From the NCBI RefSeq assembly GCF_026898095.1, contig NZ_CP114015.1:124001-188000 (forward strand): a stretch of 64,000 nucleotides of DNA. The letters are read 5' to 3'. The translations under genes and the position numbers were made by a program. Source of the stretch: Arthrobacter sp. ATA002 (GTDB taxonomy: Bacteria; Actinomycetota; Actinomycetes; Actinomycetales; Micrococcaceae). Below, piece by piece: positions 18,216-27,923 of this stretch (positions are counted from its first letter, which is position 1; each line of letters starts with the position of its first letter). The notes under the pieces were generated by a model. That model searched no databases, was not told the DNA's origin, and saw only the letters and a program-made list of their open reading frames with translations.

Positions 18216-19628
18216 TCACAGCAGGCGGCGCAGCAGCCGCCGCTTGAGGCCGTTGTAGGGCGGATAGGCAACCTTCAGCGTGTCCAGCGCCGTGCCCTTG
18301 GTGAAAACCGGACGCAGCTGGCTGAAGGTGTCGAAGGAATATTTGCCGTGATAGGCGCCGGTGCCGCTGGCACCGGCGCTGCCGAACGGCAGTCCGGGAA
18401 CGGCCAGCTGCACGGTGCTTACGTTGTGGTTTACGCTGCCTGCCCGCACGCCGCGTTCGAAGCTCTTCCGGGCAGCGGCTGACTGCGTGTACAGGTAGGA
18501 CGCCAGCGGAACGGGGCGTGCGTTGATGAAGCTCATCGCCTCATCCAGGTCCCTCACGGTCAGCACCGGCAGGATGGGTCCAAAGATCTCTTCCTGCATG
18601 ACCGGGGACTCCGGGGACACATCCGTCAGGATCGTCGGCTCCAGGTACAGCGCATCCCGGTCGCCGCGCCCGCCGGCAAGCACGGTGCCGCTGTCCAGCA
18701 GACCGTGGAGCCGGTCCCAGTGCTGTTCATTGATGATCCGGCCCAGGTCCGGGCTCTTGGCCGGGTCCTTGCCGAAAAGTTCCGTCACGGCGCGGACCAG
18801 GTGCTTGCGCAGCTTGGGCGCGGCCTCCTCCGTGACGAGGACATAGTCCGGCGCCACGCAGGTTTGGCCGGCGTTGAGCAGCTTTCCGTACACCAGGCGC
18901 CGGGCGGTGGCGGCAAAGTTGCCGTCCAGCACGACGGCGGGTGACTTGCCGCCCAGCTCCAGGGTGACTGGGGTGAGGTACTTGGCGGCTGCCTGCAGCA
19001 CCACGCGGCCCACCCGTTCGCCGCCGGTGAAGAAAATGGAATCGAAGCGCTCGGCCAGCAGTGCGGTGCTCACTTCCCGGCCGCCTTCCACGACGACGGC
19101 GGCGTCCGGATCCAGGTAGCGGGGCAGCAGTTCGGCCACTGCCGCAGAGGTGGCCGGAGCCAGCTCCGAAGGTTTCAGCACTGCGGCGTTGCCTGCTGCC
19201 AGGGCGCCGATGAGCGGAGCCAGCAGCAGCTGCACCGGATAGTTCCACGGGGCAATGATCAGCACGACCCCCAGCGGCTGCGGCTCCGTCTTCGCCGAGG
19301 CCGGCTGCAGGCCCAGCGGCACCGGAACCTTTGTGACGCGTGTCCACTCGGACAGGTGCTTCAGGGCGTACTCCGCTTCGGCCCGGGTAATGGAGAGTTC
19401 GGTGAGGTACCCCTCGAGCCGGTTCTTCCCGAGGTCGCGGGCCAAAGCCGCACCGAGGTCCGTTTCGCACTCGGCCAGCATGCGGATCAGGCCCTGGAGC
19501 TGGGCCCGGCGCCAGGCCAGTGGCCGGGTCCGGCCGGAATCGTAGGTGCGGCGGACCGCCGCCACCGTGGCACCAATCATGGGCGCCGAGCGCGCGCCGG
19601 GGAGCCCTGAGGCAGTTTCCGCGCTCAT
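18216..19628 (-). CDS. NAD(P)-dependent aldehyde dehydrogenase
   Basis: The 470-residue protein oxidises an aldehyde to the acid. Catalytic glutamate is in TLELGGKSP (near residue 212), the nucleophilic cysteine in AGQTCVAPDYVL (near 246), and the NAD-binding IFFTGGERVG segment precedes them. The short length and C-terminal AYHGKYSFDTFSQLRP are typical of class 3 (fatty/aromatic aldehyde) enzymes rather than betaine aldehyde types. The start is ATG 19628, which overlaps the stop of the upstream SDR gene (ATGA). That coupling suggests the SDR makes the aldehyde or ketone the partner handles. Confidence 0.93.
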   Translation of the reverse strand: MSAETASGLPGARSAPMIGATVAAVRRTYDSGRTRPLAWRRAQLQGLIRMLAECETDLGAALARDLGKNRLEGYLTELSITRAEAEYALKHLSEWTRVTKVPVPLGLQPASAKTEPQPLGVVLIIAPWNYPVQLLLAPLIGALAAGNAAVLKPSELAPATSAAVAELLPRYLDPDAAVVVEGGREVSTALLAERFDSIFFTGGERVGRVVLQAAAKYLTPVTLELGGKSPAVVLDGNFAATARRLVYGKLLNAGQTCVAPDYVLVTEEAAPKLRKHLVRAVTELFGKDPAKSPDLGRIINEQHWDRLHGLLDSGTVLAGGRGDRDALYLEPTILTDVSPESPVMQEEIFGPILPVLTVRDLDEAMSFINARPVPLASYLYTQSAAARKSFERGVRAGSVNHNVSTVQLAVPGLPFGSAGASGTGAYHGKYSFDTFSQLRPVFTKGTALDTLKVAYPPYNGLKRRLLRRLL

Positions 19629-20502
19629 CGACGGGCCTCCTGCGCCGCAGCCTCTGCCGCTGCTGTTGCCGGGGCGGATGGGCGGCCGGTGAAATGGTCC
19701 ATGGACTGGTACACCTTGAACACCCGCCCGGCCACGACGTCCCACAGCTGCTGGGGCAGCAGTCCGCGCAGGGCGCTGCCCAGGGGACAGTCCAGGGCAG
19801 CTGGAGCCGGGCTCTGCCGGCCAGCATTGCGGTCCAGGCCCGGTCCACCACGTACTCCGGTTCCATGAGCGGTGTCAGCAGCGGTCCGCGGGCGCCGGCA
19901 AACATGCCGGTCTTGATGTAGCTCGGAATGAGGGTCGTGACCTGGACATGCCCGTTGCCGGATTCGTTCAGTTCCAGCCGCAGCGAATCGCTCCAGCCAA
20001 TTACCGCCCACTTGGACGCGGTGTACACGCTCATTTTCGGCACCGACAGGGTGCCCGACGCCGACGCGACGTTCAGGATCCGCGCCGGAGTGCGGCGGGC
20101 AATCATGTGCGGCAGGAAAGCCCGCGTGACCTGCATGGGCGCGACCGCGTTGACCTGCATGACGGCGGCAATGTCCGCCTCCGGATCGTGGTCCCAGAAG
20201 TACTTGCCGCGCACGATGCCGGCATTGTTGATCAGGACGTCGGGAACGCCGATTTCCGCAGTAACCCGGCCGGCGGCGGCGGCCACTTCCGGCACGGAAC
20301 CGACGTCCAGGGCGAAGGTATGGACGGCGCTGCTGCCCCGGGCACGCAGTTCGGCGGCTGCGGCCTCCAGGGCTCCGGCGTTGAGGTCCCAGAGGACCAC
20401 GTGCGCTGCGCCGTCACGCACCGCACGCTCCGCATACAGCCGCCCCATGCCCATGGCCGCACCGGTGATGAGGACCGTCCGGCCTGAAACTGAAATGCCC
20501 AT
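19625..20502 (-). pseudogene. Short-chain dehydrogenase/reductase, frame broken near the C-terminus
   Basis: The Rossmann motif is ITGAAMGMGRLYA (near residue 12), NNAG appears in DVLINNAGIVRG, and the catalytic Tyr-Lys pair in SVYTASKWAVIG, so the core is a complete SDR. The frame then breaks at the G4 run 19783-19786. The C-terminal part (LGSALRGLLPQQLWD ... AQEARR) lies in the next frame and ends at 19625. One added base gives about 292 residues. It is coupled by ATGA overlap to the aldehyde dehydrogenase gene. Substrate unknown; a long-chain alcohol or ketone is plausible from the partner. Confidence 0.87.
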
Positions 20503-20646
20503 GCTGATCCGTCCGTTCGCAGCGGACTGCTGCGTCCGCCCTCTGTTTTGCCGGTAAAATAGTTCCGCCTGCAACGTAACACCGTGGACATCAACGCCCG
20601 GTACTATTCTGCACGAACCCTCCCCTGGTCTTTGAAAGGCACCTCC

Positions 20647-21960
20647 ATGAGCAGATTCGGTACGGCCTGGACCCTTCATGGTGACGGCAAAACCATCAAA
20701 CCGGGTGAATACGTAGCTCCCGGCGAACGGCTGAGCTGGCCCCGGACCATCGGCATCGGAGCCCAGCACGTGGTGGCCATGTTCGGAGCGACGTTCCTGG
20801 TTCCCCTGCTGACGGGCTTCCCGCCCGCCACCACCCTGCTTTTCTCCGGCATCGGCACCATCCTGTTCCTGATTATTACGGCCGGACGGGTTCCCAGTTA
20901 CCTGGGTTCCAGCTTCGCTTTCATCGCCCCCATCACCGCCGCAACCAGCCAGCACGGTCCGGGCGGCGCGCTCGGTGGGATCATCATGGCGGGGGCGGTT
21001 CTGTTCCTCGTCGGTTGGGCTGTGCAGGTCGCGGGCACCAAGTGGATCCAAATCCTGATGCCGCCGGTGGTCACCGGCACGATCGTTGCCCTGATTGGCC
21101 TCAACCTGGCCGGTTCGGCGCGGGACAACTTCGAACAGGGACCGCTGACCGCCACCGTCACCGTGGTCGCCATCCTCGTGTCCACCGTCCTGTTCAAGGG
21201 CTTCCTGGGCCGGCTCTCGATCCTGATCGGCGTGGCCGCGGGCTATCTCGCCGCGATCTGGCAGGGGGAAGTGGATTTCCAGGCCATTAACGACGCCGCG
21301 TGGTTCGGCCTGCCCGAGTTCCAGTCCCCGACCTTCCACCTCTCCGTGATCGGCTTGTTTGTGCCGGTGGTCCTGGTCCTGGTGGCCGAGAACATTGGCC
21401 ACGTGAAATCCGTTGCCGCCATGACCGGCAGCGACCTCGACCCGTACGCCGGCCGGGCCCTGATGGCCGACGGCCTGGCCACCGTGCTGGCCGGCTCCGC
21501 CGGCGGCTCCGCCACCACCACCTACGCCGAGAACATCGGCGTCATGGCGGCCTCCCGGGTGTACTCCACGGCGGCCTACTGGGTAGCCGGCATCGTGGCC
21601 ATCCTGCTGAGCCTGTTTCCCAAGTTCGGGGCCATGATTGCCACCGTTCCCGGCGGCGTGCTGGGCGGCGCCGGCGTCATTCTGTACGGCATGATCGGCA
21701 TCCTTGGCGTGCGGATCTGGGTGGACAACCGGGTCAGCTTCTCCAATCCGATCAACCTCTCCACCGCCGGCCTGGGCCTGATCATTGCCATCGCCAACTT
21801 CACCTGGGTGGTGGCCGGTGTGGAGTTCGGCGGCATTGCGCTGGGCACCGGCGCCACACTGCTGGCCTTCCACGGCATGCAGGCCATTGCCCGGTGGCGC
21901 GGCACCGATCCGGACCAGCCGGCGGAAGACCGGGGCGCGAAGCCCAGCCGGCTGGGCTAG
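20647..21960 (+). CDS. NCS2-family nucleobase permease (uracil/xanthine type)
   Basis: The 437-residue membrane protein belongs to the NCS2 family of proton-coupled nucleobase importers. It has about 14 hydrophobic segments, the N-terminal FGATFLVPLLTGFPP region, the QH motif in GAQHVVAMF (near residue 40), and the family segment GGSATTTYAENIGVMA (near residue 290). These features suit uracil or uracil/xanthine transporters (UraA/PyrP-like). I start at the ATG at 20647, preceded by AAAGGCACC. The next gene is convergent. No pyrimidine genes are near, so the substrate is inferred. Confidence 0.9.
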   Translation: MSRFGTAWTLHGDGKTIKPGEYVAPGERLSWPRTIGIGAQHVVAMFGATFLVPLLTGFPPATTLLFSGIGTILFLIITAGRVPSYLGSSFAFIAPITAATSQHGPGGALGGIIMAGAVLFLVGWAVQVAGTKWIQILMPPVVTGTIVALIGLNLAGSARDNFEQGPLTATVTVVAILVSTVLFKGFLGRLSILIGVAAGYLAAIWQGEVDFQAINDAAWFGLPEFQSPTFHLSVIGLFVPVVLVLVAENIGHVKSVAAMTGSDLDPYAGRALMADGLATVLAGSAGGSATTTYAENIGVMAASRVYSTAAYWVAGIVAILLSLFPKFGAMIATVPGGVLGGAGVILYGMIGILGVRIWVDNRVSFSNPINLSTAGLGLIIAIANFTWVVAGVEFGGIALGTGATLLAFHGMQAIARWRGTDPDQPAEDRGAKPSRLG

Positions 21961-21971
21961 GCGGGCTAGGT

Positions 21972-23078
21972 CTAGGCCCCTTCGAGGGCGTGGACGGTGG
22001 CCCGGGTCAGCCAGCGGCCGGCCTGGGTCATCGCGTCCTGCGGGTCAGCCACCAGGTCCAGGAGGCTGACGGCTGCCACCACCCCGTATTCCGCCAGGAC
22101 ATGCGGCGGAAGGGTGATCCGCCCGGCGAGGGCGACCACCGGAATGCCGGCGTCACGGGCACGCTCGGCCACGGACAGCGGAGCCTTTCCGTACCGGGAC
22201 TGTTCGTCCAGGATCCCTCTCCCGTCAGCACCAGGTCCGCTTTCGCCAGGGCGGCGTCCAAGCCGGTGAGCCGCGAAATGACGTCGAACCCGCTTTCCAG
22301 GGTGGCACCGGTAAACGCCAGGAACGCTGACGGAAATCCGCCCGCCGCCCCGGCTCCCGGAATGTCGACGTCGGTGCCGGTCGCTTCCCGGAGCAGCGCG
22401 CTCCAGCGCACCAGCGCTTCATCCAGCAGCAGGCGTGCCGACGCGTCAGCGCCCTTTGTTCCCCAAACACGTGGGCCGCTCCCTCAGGGCCGGTCAGCGG
22501 GTTGGTGACGTCGGCGGCGATGCGGACCTGCACGCCGCGCAGCCTGCCGTCCAGGGCTGAGGCATCAATGGCCGCGGCCAGGGACAGGCCTGCTCCCCGG
22601 GCGGCACCGGCTCTCCGGCATCGTCCAGGATGCGCAGCCCCAAAGCTGTGAGTGCACCCGATCCACCGTCGGTCATGGCCGATCCGCCGATGCCGAGCAC
22701 GATTTCGGTGGCTCCTGCGTCGAGTGCCTCCTTAATCAGCTCGCCGCTGCCGTAGCTCGACGCCGCCAGCGAGGACTGCACCGAGGGATCCACCAGCATC
22801 AATCCGGAGGCGCGGGCAGTCTCGATGACTGCGGTCGTTCCGGTCATCGCCCAGACGGCGGTGACGTATCCGCCCAGCGGGCCGCGCACGCCGGCAGTGT
22901 ACTCCGCCGCTCCGGCGGCGAGCGCCGCTTCCAGGGTGCCTTCGCCGCCGTCGGCCACCGGCACCAGGGTCACGTCGGCTTCCGGATACACGGCGAGCAC
23001 GCCTTCCGCCATGGCGGCCGCTGCTTCCACTGCTGAAAGGGAGCCTTTGAACTTATCCGGGGCAATGAGTACGCGCAT
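21972..23078 (-). pseudogene. Glycerate kinase (GlxK/GarK family), three frame breaks
   Basis: The enzyme phosphorylates glycerate in the glyoxylate/glycerate pathway. The N-terminus MRVLIAPDKFKGSLSA is diagnostic, and VADGGEGT and LGIGGSAMTDGGSGA follow as expected. The reading frame changes three times: at C4 22595-22598, at the CCCTTT stretch 22452-22457 (restoring FGEQKGAD), and at GG 22211-22212 (restoring TGEGSLDEQS). Adding one base at each point gives a continuous 369-residue protein ending HALEGA, the normal family length. Three independent deletions in one otherwise well-conserved gene favour sequencing error over decay, but a real pseudogene cannot be excluded. Confidence 0.88.
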
Positions 23079-23129
23079 ATCCCCATACTGCCAGCCCGGG
23101 GGCCGATTCGGGCGGCATGCCGCAGCGGG

Positions 23130-23924
23130 TCAGGACTGCGGGTGCCCGCCGCGGTGCTGCGGCCAGGTGCCCCGCTGGGCCAGCAGGCCGGCGAGCAGGT
23201 CCGCGCGGTCCGAGACCAGGCCGTCCACGCCCAGGTTAAGCAGCCGTTCCATGTCGGCCGGCTCGTTTACAGTCCACACATGCACCTGCAGCCCGGCCCG
23301 GTAGCAGCGGCGGATGAACCCCGGGGTGACTATGCGCAGCGGACCCTGCCGCTCCGGCACCTGCAGGCACTGGTACCGCCCCAGGCGGGCGAGCAGGCCC
23401 GCCAGTCCCGCCGGAGCAAACAGCACGGTCAGGGCGGTGAAGAGCGCACCCGCGGAGCTGGCCGCCGGACGGTCCAGGCGCCGCAGCGCGGCCAGCCGCC
23501 GCCGGTCGGAGAATGACGTGACGAGCACACGGTTGTGGGCTTCATGCTTGTCCAGCAGCCGCGCCAGCTCAGCGGCTCCGGCGGCGTCCTTGATATCCAC
23601 GTTCAGGCGCACCTCCGGCAGTGCGGTCAGCAGCTCCTCGAAGGCGGGAACCGGCTCGGTTCCGCCCACGCGGGCTCCACCCTGAACTTCACGGAAGCTG
23701 AGGTCCCGCACCGGCCCGCCGCCGCCGGCAACGCGGTCCAGTGAGGCGTCGTGGAACGCCAGGAGCACGCCGTCGCGGGTGGTCCGCACATCGGTCTCGA
23801 GATAGCCGAACCCCAGGGCGGCAGCCGCGCGGAAGGCCGTCATGGTGTTTTCCAGGCCCTCAGGGGAAAATCCGCGGTGGGCAAGGCCCAGCGGGGCGGG
23901 AGAGTCGAAATACGGATAGGTCAC
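23130..23924 (-). CDS. Glycerophosphodiester phosphodiesterase
   Basis: The 264-residue protein hydrolyses glycerophosphodiesters to glycerol-3-phosphate and an alcohol. The GDPD signature is clear: catalytic HRG in LAHRGFSPEGLENT (near residue 16), metal-binding ETDVRTTRDGVLLAFHD (near 43-59), and the C-terminal VHVWTVNEPADM. There is no signal peptide, so a cytoplasmic UgpQ-like role is likely. It is divergent from the aminoacyl-lipid synthase operon, which begins 135 bases away, so lipid turnover genes are neighbours here. Confidence 0.93.
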   Translation of the reverse strand: MTYPYFDSPAPLGLAHRGFSPEGLENTMTAFRAAAALGFGYLETDVRTTRDGVLLAFHDASLDRVAGGGGPVRDLSFREVQGGARVGGTEPVPAFEELLTALPEVRLNVDIKDAAGAAELARLLDKHEAHNRVLVTSFSDRRRLAALRRLDRPAASSAGALFTALTVLFAPAGLAGLLARLGRYQCLQVPERQGPLRIVTPGFIRRCYRAGLQVHVWTVNEPADMERLLNLGVDGLVSDRADLLAGLLAQRGTWPQHRGGHPQS

Positions 23925-24059
23925 CCGTGTACTTTATCCATCGGAAAGCCCGCAGCCGCACAGCACATCCTCAACCGGCTTCCCGGGACCTACACTGGCA
24001 GCACCGGCAGCCGCTGTTCCGGCACCGGGAGCGGCGAAGCGGTGCGGAGGTACCCGGAT

Positions 24060-26625
24060 TTGGCGACTCAGGCCCCTGCAACAAGACCACGAAGATTCAT
24101 CCGGGCCCTGCCCTGGCTCGCGCAGCGGATTCGTGGAAGCGTCCGGGCGGCCCCGGTAACGGTGGCGTTTACCGCGTTCTTCTGGATCGCCGGACTCGCC
24201 ACCGGCAGTCTCGCCTCCGGCCCCCGGGGCGCCCTGGGCAGCTGGGTGGTCCTGTCCGCCGATTCCCTTCCCAGCCACTGGCCGGCCCTGCTGCTGTCCG
24301 GCTTTGGGCCTCCAGCCTGGGCGGATACCTCACCGGAACCCTTGTGCTCCTGTTGGTGGCCGCACCCTGCGAACGTCTCCTGGGATCCGCGCGGTTTGCC
24401 GCCGCGGCGGTTTCGACACAGGTTCTCGGCGCCTCGCTGGCCATTGGCTTCACCCGCGCAGCCAACGCAATCCCCGGCGACTGGTCCCTGGCACTGGAAA
24501 CGGAATCGTTCGTCGGCCCGCTGGCGCTGGTCTGCGGTGTCGCCGCCGCCGCCAGTGCACGCATTCCAACCCTGTGGCGCCGCAGGCTGCGGCTGGGCCT
24601 CTTCACACTCCTGCTCCTGCTGGCCCTCTACGGCGGATCGTTCCACAGCATCATGTTGCTGGGAGCAGCGGCCACCGGAGCGCTGGCCGGCCCGCTGCTG
24701 GACGGGCGCCGGCCTTCCTGCCGGGCCGGCTGGTCACCAGCCGGCGCGAAGCACGCGTGCTGGTGGGCCTTCTCGTGACGGCTTCAGCGGTGGGGCCGGT
24801 CATTTCCGCGCTCAGCACCCAGGCAGTGGGCCCGCTGGCTGTGCTGAGGTTCCTGAATACCGACATTGAACTCATCAATCCGCAGACTGTTGCTGCCCTG
24901 TGCAGCGATCCGGCCCAAACCGCGGACTGCAGCGCCGCCAGCCTTCGGCTGCGTGCAGGCCCGGCCGGGTTTTTCCTGGCAATGCTGCCGCAGGTGCTCC
25001 TGGTAGTCCTGGCCGACGGCCTGCGGCGGGGCCGCCGCTTTGCCTGGTGGGGCGCCGTCGTTCTGCAGGGACTGATGACCCTGCTGGCCGCCGTTCGAGC
25101 GGCACGGTACCTCAGCGGCGGCAATGCGGGAGCCGGCTACGCGCTGGGGGCAGCCCAAAATGCGCTGGCCCTGGCCCTGCCCGTGCTGGTGCCGCTGATG
25201 GTCTTCGTCCTGCTCTGCCTCTCCCGCCGCCTGTTCACGGTCTCCGCCCCGCCGGGCACCTACCGCCGGTTTCTCCTCCGGGTGGCCGGAGCGGCCGCGC
25301 TGCTCAGTGCCGCCTATGTCCTGGGCGGGCTGGCGCTCCGGACCTCGTTCACCCCGCAGGCGGGCGCCGGGGCGCTCATCGCTGACCTGCCCGAGCGCTT
25401 CCTGCCGGTCCTGGAGCTGGAGTTCCCCGCGTCAACACCCGGGCTCCTGCCTCTAACGGTGCCTGCTGACCTGCTGTATGAGGGCGTGGGATCACTGTTC
25501 TGGGTCTTCACCTGCGTGCTCCTGGCGGGGACCTTCCTGAAGCCGGCCCACCACAGTGACTCCAGTGACTCCGGGCAGGCCCGGACTCTGCTGAAGACCC
25601 ACGGCGGCGGAACCATGGCCTGGATGACGCTGTGGCCCGGCAACGCCTACTGGTTCTCCTCCAGCGGAAACTCCTACGTGGCGTTCCGTCCCACCCCCGG
25701 CGTGGCGCTGACTGTGGGAGGGCCGGTTGGGCCGGAGCGGGAGCTGCACAGCACCATTGAGGAGTTCATCGCCTTTTGCACGGCGAACGGCACGGCCGCC
25801 TGTTTCTACTCCATACACGGGGAGGTTGAAACCGTCACTGCGGACCTGGGATTCTCCCGCTTGCAGGTTGCCGAGGAAACGGTCCTGCCGCTCGGGAATC
25901 TGGTCTTCCGGGGCAGGAAGTTCCAGGACCTCAGAACGGCTCTGAACCACGCCCGCAAGGCAGGCATCCAGGCCCGGTGGATCAGTTATCCCACCGCACC
26001 ATTGGCCGTGGTGGACCAGCTGCAGGCCATCTCGGAGGAGTGGGTGGCGGATAAGAAGATGCCGGAGATGGGCTTTACCCTGGGCGGCCTGGATGAGGTT
26101 GACGATCCCGAGGTCCGCTGCCTGATCGCGGTGGACAAGGATGGTACGGTCCATGCCGTGACCTCCTGGCTCCCGGTCTACCGGGAGGGCAGGGTGGTGG
26201 GATGGACGCTGGACTTCATGCGCCGGCGCAGCAGCGGTTTCCGGCCGAGCATGGACTTCCTGATCGCCTCCGCCGCGGGCATGCTGCAGGACGAGGGGTA
26301 CGAGCTGTTGAGCCTTTCCGGAGCACCGCTTGCCCGCGCCGGGCCGGAATCGGGAAGCGGCGATGAGCCGGGCACGGGTGATTCCTCCCTGCTGGACTCC
26401 GTGCTGGACCTGCTGGGAACCACACTGGAACCGGTGTACGGCTTCCGGTCCCTGCTGGCCTTCAAGGCCAAGTTCCAGCCCCGCTACGTCCCGCTGTACC
26501 TGGCCTACAGTGATCCGGCCTCCCTGCCCGCCATCGGCAACGCAGTGGCGCGTGCGTACCTGCCAAGAATGTCCCTGGCCCAGGGATTAACCCTGGTGCG
26601 GACCATTGTCGACGGCGCGCGGTGA
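24060..26625 (+). pseudogene. MprF-like aminoacyl-lipid synthase (multi-TM plus DUF2156), two frame breaks
   Basis: The restored protein is about 855 residues. The first ~500 residues are two blocks of membrane segments, the N-terminal one rhomboid-like in appearance. The C-terminal ~340 residues form the DUF2156 domain of MprF/LysX-type enzymes (start near TMAWMTLWPGNAYWFSS, end near PAIGNAVARAYLP). Such enzymes transfer an amino acid from aminoacyl-tRNA to phosphatidylglycerol or diacylglycerol. Frame breaks lie at G3 24306-24308 and GG 24711-24712. The start is uncertain: TTG 24060 has GGAGG nine bases upstream; GTG 24042 is the alternative. The stop overlaps the esterase start (GTGA), so the two are coupled. 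Confidence 0.83.
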
Positions 26626-27923
26626 ACTCCGTTTCGCTGATCAGCGGAGTGGTTCCCGCGGCTGTGCTGATCCTGGGCTGCCTCTCCCTGGCCTGGCTTT
26701 TGTGGGGAGGGCGCCGCTATCTCCTCGTCGTGGTGCCCGCAGCTGCCGTGTGCGCTGCAGCTCTGACCCTCATCCTGTACGTCCTGGCCGAAGCCGTCTT
26801 TTACTGGTGGGATGCCTCCCTGCCCCGGACCCTGTATGTATATGCGGCCGCGGGAATACTCGCGGTCCTGCTTGCCGTTCCGAAGCTCAGGGCGGCGGAA
26901 AAGACCTGGACGCGAATCCTCACGGTGGCCGCGGCCGCACTGACGGTGGTGGCCGTTGCCGAAGCCGCCAACACCGCGTACCGGCAATATCCCACGCTTG
27001 AATCACTGGTCAGCCCGCCCCGGCCTGAATCCTCCGGCCTGCCGCACCGCAGCCCGTCCACAGCCGCCGGCCGTCCGGCCACCACGGAGGCCAACTGGAT
27101 TCCGCCTGCGGACCTGCCCGCCGAAGGAAAGCTCTACTCCGCGGAGATACCGGGAACAACCTCCGGATACGCCTCCGATCCGGCGCTGGTCTATCTTCCC
27201 CCCGCATATCTGGCGGAGCCACCGGCCACCAACCTTCCCGTCCTGGTGCTGATTCACGGCAAGCCCGGGGCGCCGTCCGACTGGCTAACCGGCGGACAGC
27301 TCCTCGAGGTCCTGGATTCCTTCGCGGCAGAGCACGGCGGGCTGGCCCCGGTGGTCGTGATGCCCGATGCCTCCAATGCCGGCAACAGCACCTGGCCGCT
27401 GTGCCTGGATTCGGACATTAGTTCGTCGGCCACCTATCTGGCGGTGGATGTTCCGTCCTGGGTCGGGCAGCACCTGGCGTCCGGGCTGGAGGGCAGCCGG
27501 CAATGGGCGGTGGCCGGCTATTCCTACGGAGGCACCTGCGCCCTGCAGCTCGCCGCGAACTTTCCCCAGGCCTATCCGACCTTCATCGACATCGCCGGGG
27601 AGGCCGGCCCCAGCCTTCCACAGGGCCGGGACGCACTGGTGGAAACCTATTTCGACGGGGACGCCGCAGCCTTCAGCGACCAAAACCCCCTGGACCGGCT
27701 GCGGCGCTTCTCCTTCCCGGGGTCGGCGGGAATTGTGGTGGTGGGAGCGGATGATCCCGTCTTCGCGCCGGAAGGGGAGGCGGTGTCCGCCGCGGCCCGC
27801 GCCGCCGGCATGGACATCACACTTCAGGAACTGCCCGGCGGCCACTCCTGGCAGGTGTGGAAGGCGGGGTTGGCAAACAACCTGGACTGGCTCGGGCGCC
27901 GATTGGGCATACTGTCTTCATGA
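26622..27923 (+). CDS. Membrane-anchored alpha/beta-hydrolase esterase
   Basis: The 433-residue protein begins with three or four hydrophobic segments (residues ~5-115) followed by a linker and an esterase-D-like alpha/beta hydrolase domain facing outside. The oxyanion and nucleophile region is AVAGYSYGGTCALQL (GYSYG, near residue 300), an acidic residue is likely in VVVGADDPVF, and the histidine is in LPGGHSWQVW. Its GTG start overlaps the stop of the aminoacyl-lipid synthase and its own stop overlaps the PAP2 start. Esterases paired with aminoacyl-lipid synthases are reported in Corynebacterium and Enterococcus to remove the amino acid, so this is the probable role. Confidence 0.86.
   Translation: MNSVSLISGVVPAAVLILGCLSLAWLLWGGRRYLLVVVPAAAVCAAALTLILYVLAEAVFYWWDASLPRTLYVYAAAGILAVLLAVPKLRAAEKTWTRILTVAAAALTVVAVAEAANTAYRQYPTLESLVSPPRPESSGLPHRSPSTAAGRPATTEANWIPPADLPAEGKLYSAEIPGTTSGYASDPALVYLPPAYLAEPPATNLPVLVLIHGKPGAPSDWLTGGQLLEVLDSFAAEHGGLAPVVVMPDASNAGNSTWPLCLDSDISSSATYLAVDVPSWVGQHLASGLEGSRQWAVAGYSYGGTCALQLAANFPQAYPTFIDIAGEAGPSLPQGRDALVETYFDGDAAAFSDQNPLDRLRRFSFPGSAGIVVVGADDPVFAPEGEAVSAAARAAGMDITLQELPGGHSWQVWKAGLANNLDWLGRRLGILSS

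Noticed and set aside
18727-21873. A 1048-residue open frame on the minus strand
   Set aside because: It opposes the intact NCS2 permease gene and passes through SDR and aldehyde dehydrogenase in a mixture of frames. Only the SDR segment is real, and it is described separately.
21972-23078. Two or three separate small genes in place of glycerate kinase
   Set aside because: The pieces fit one glycerate kinase in order, and each joins by a single added base.
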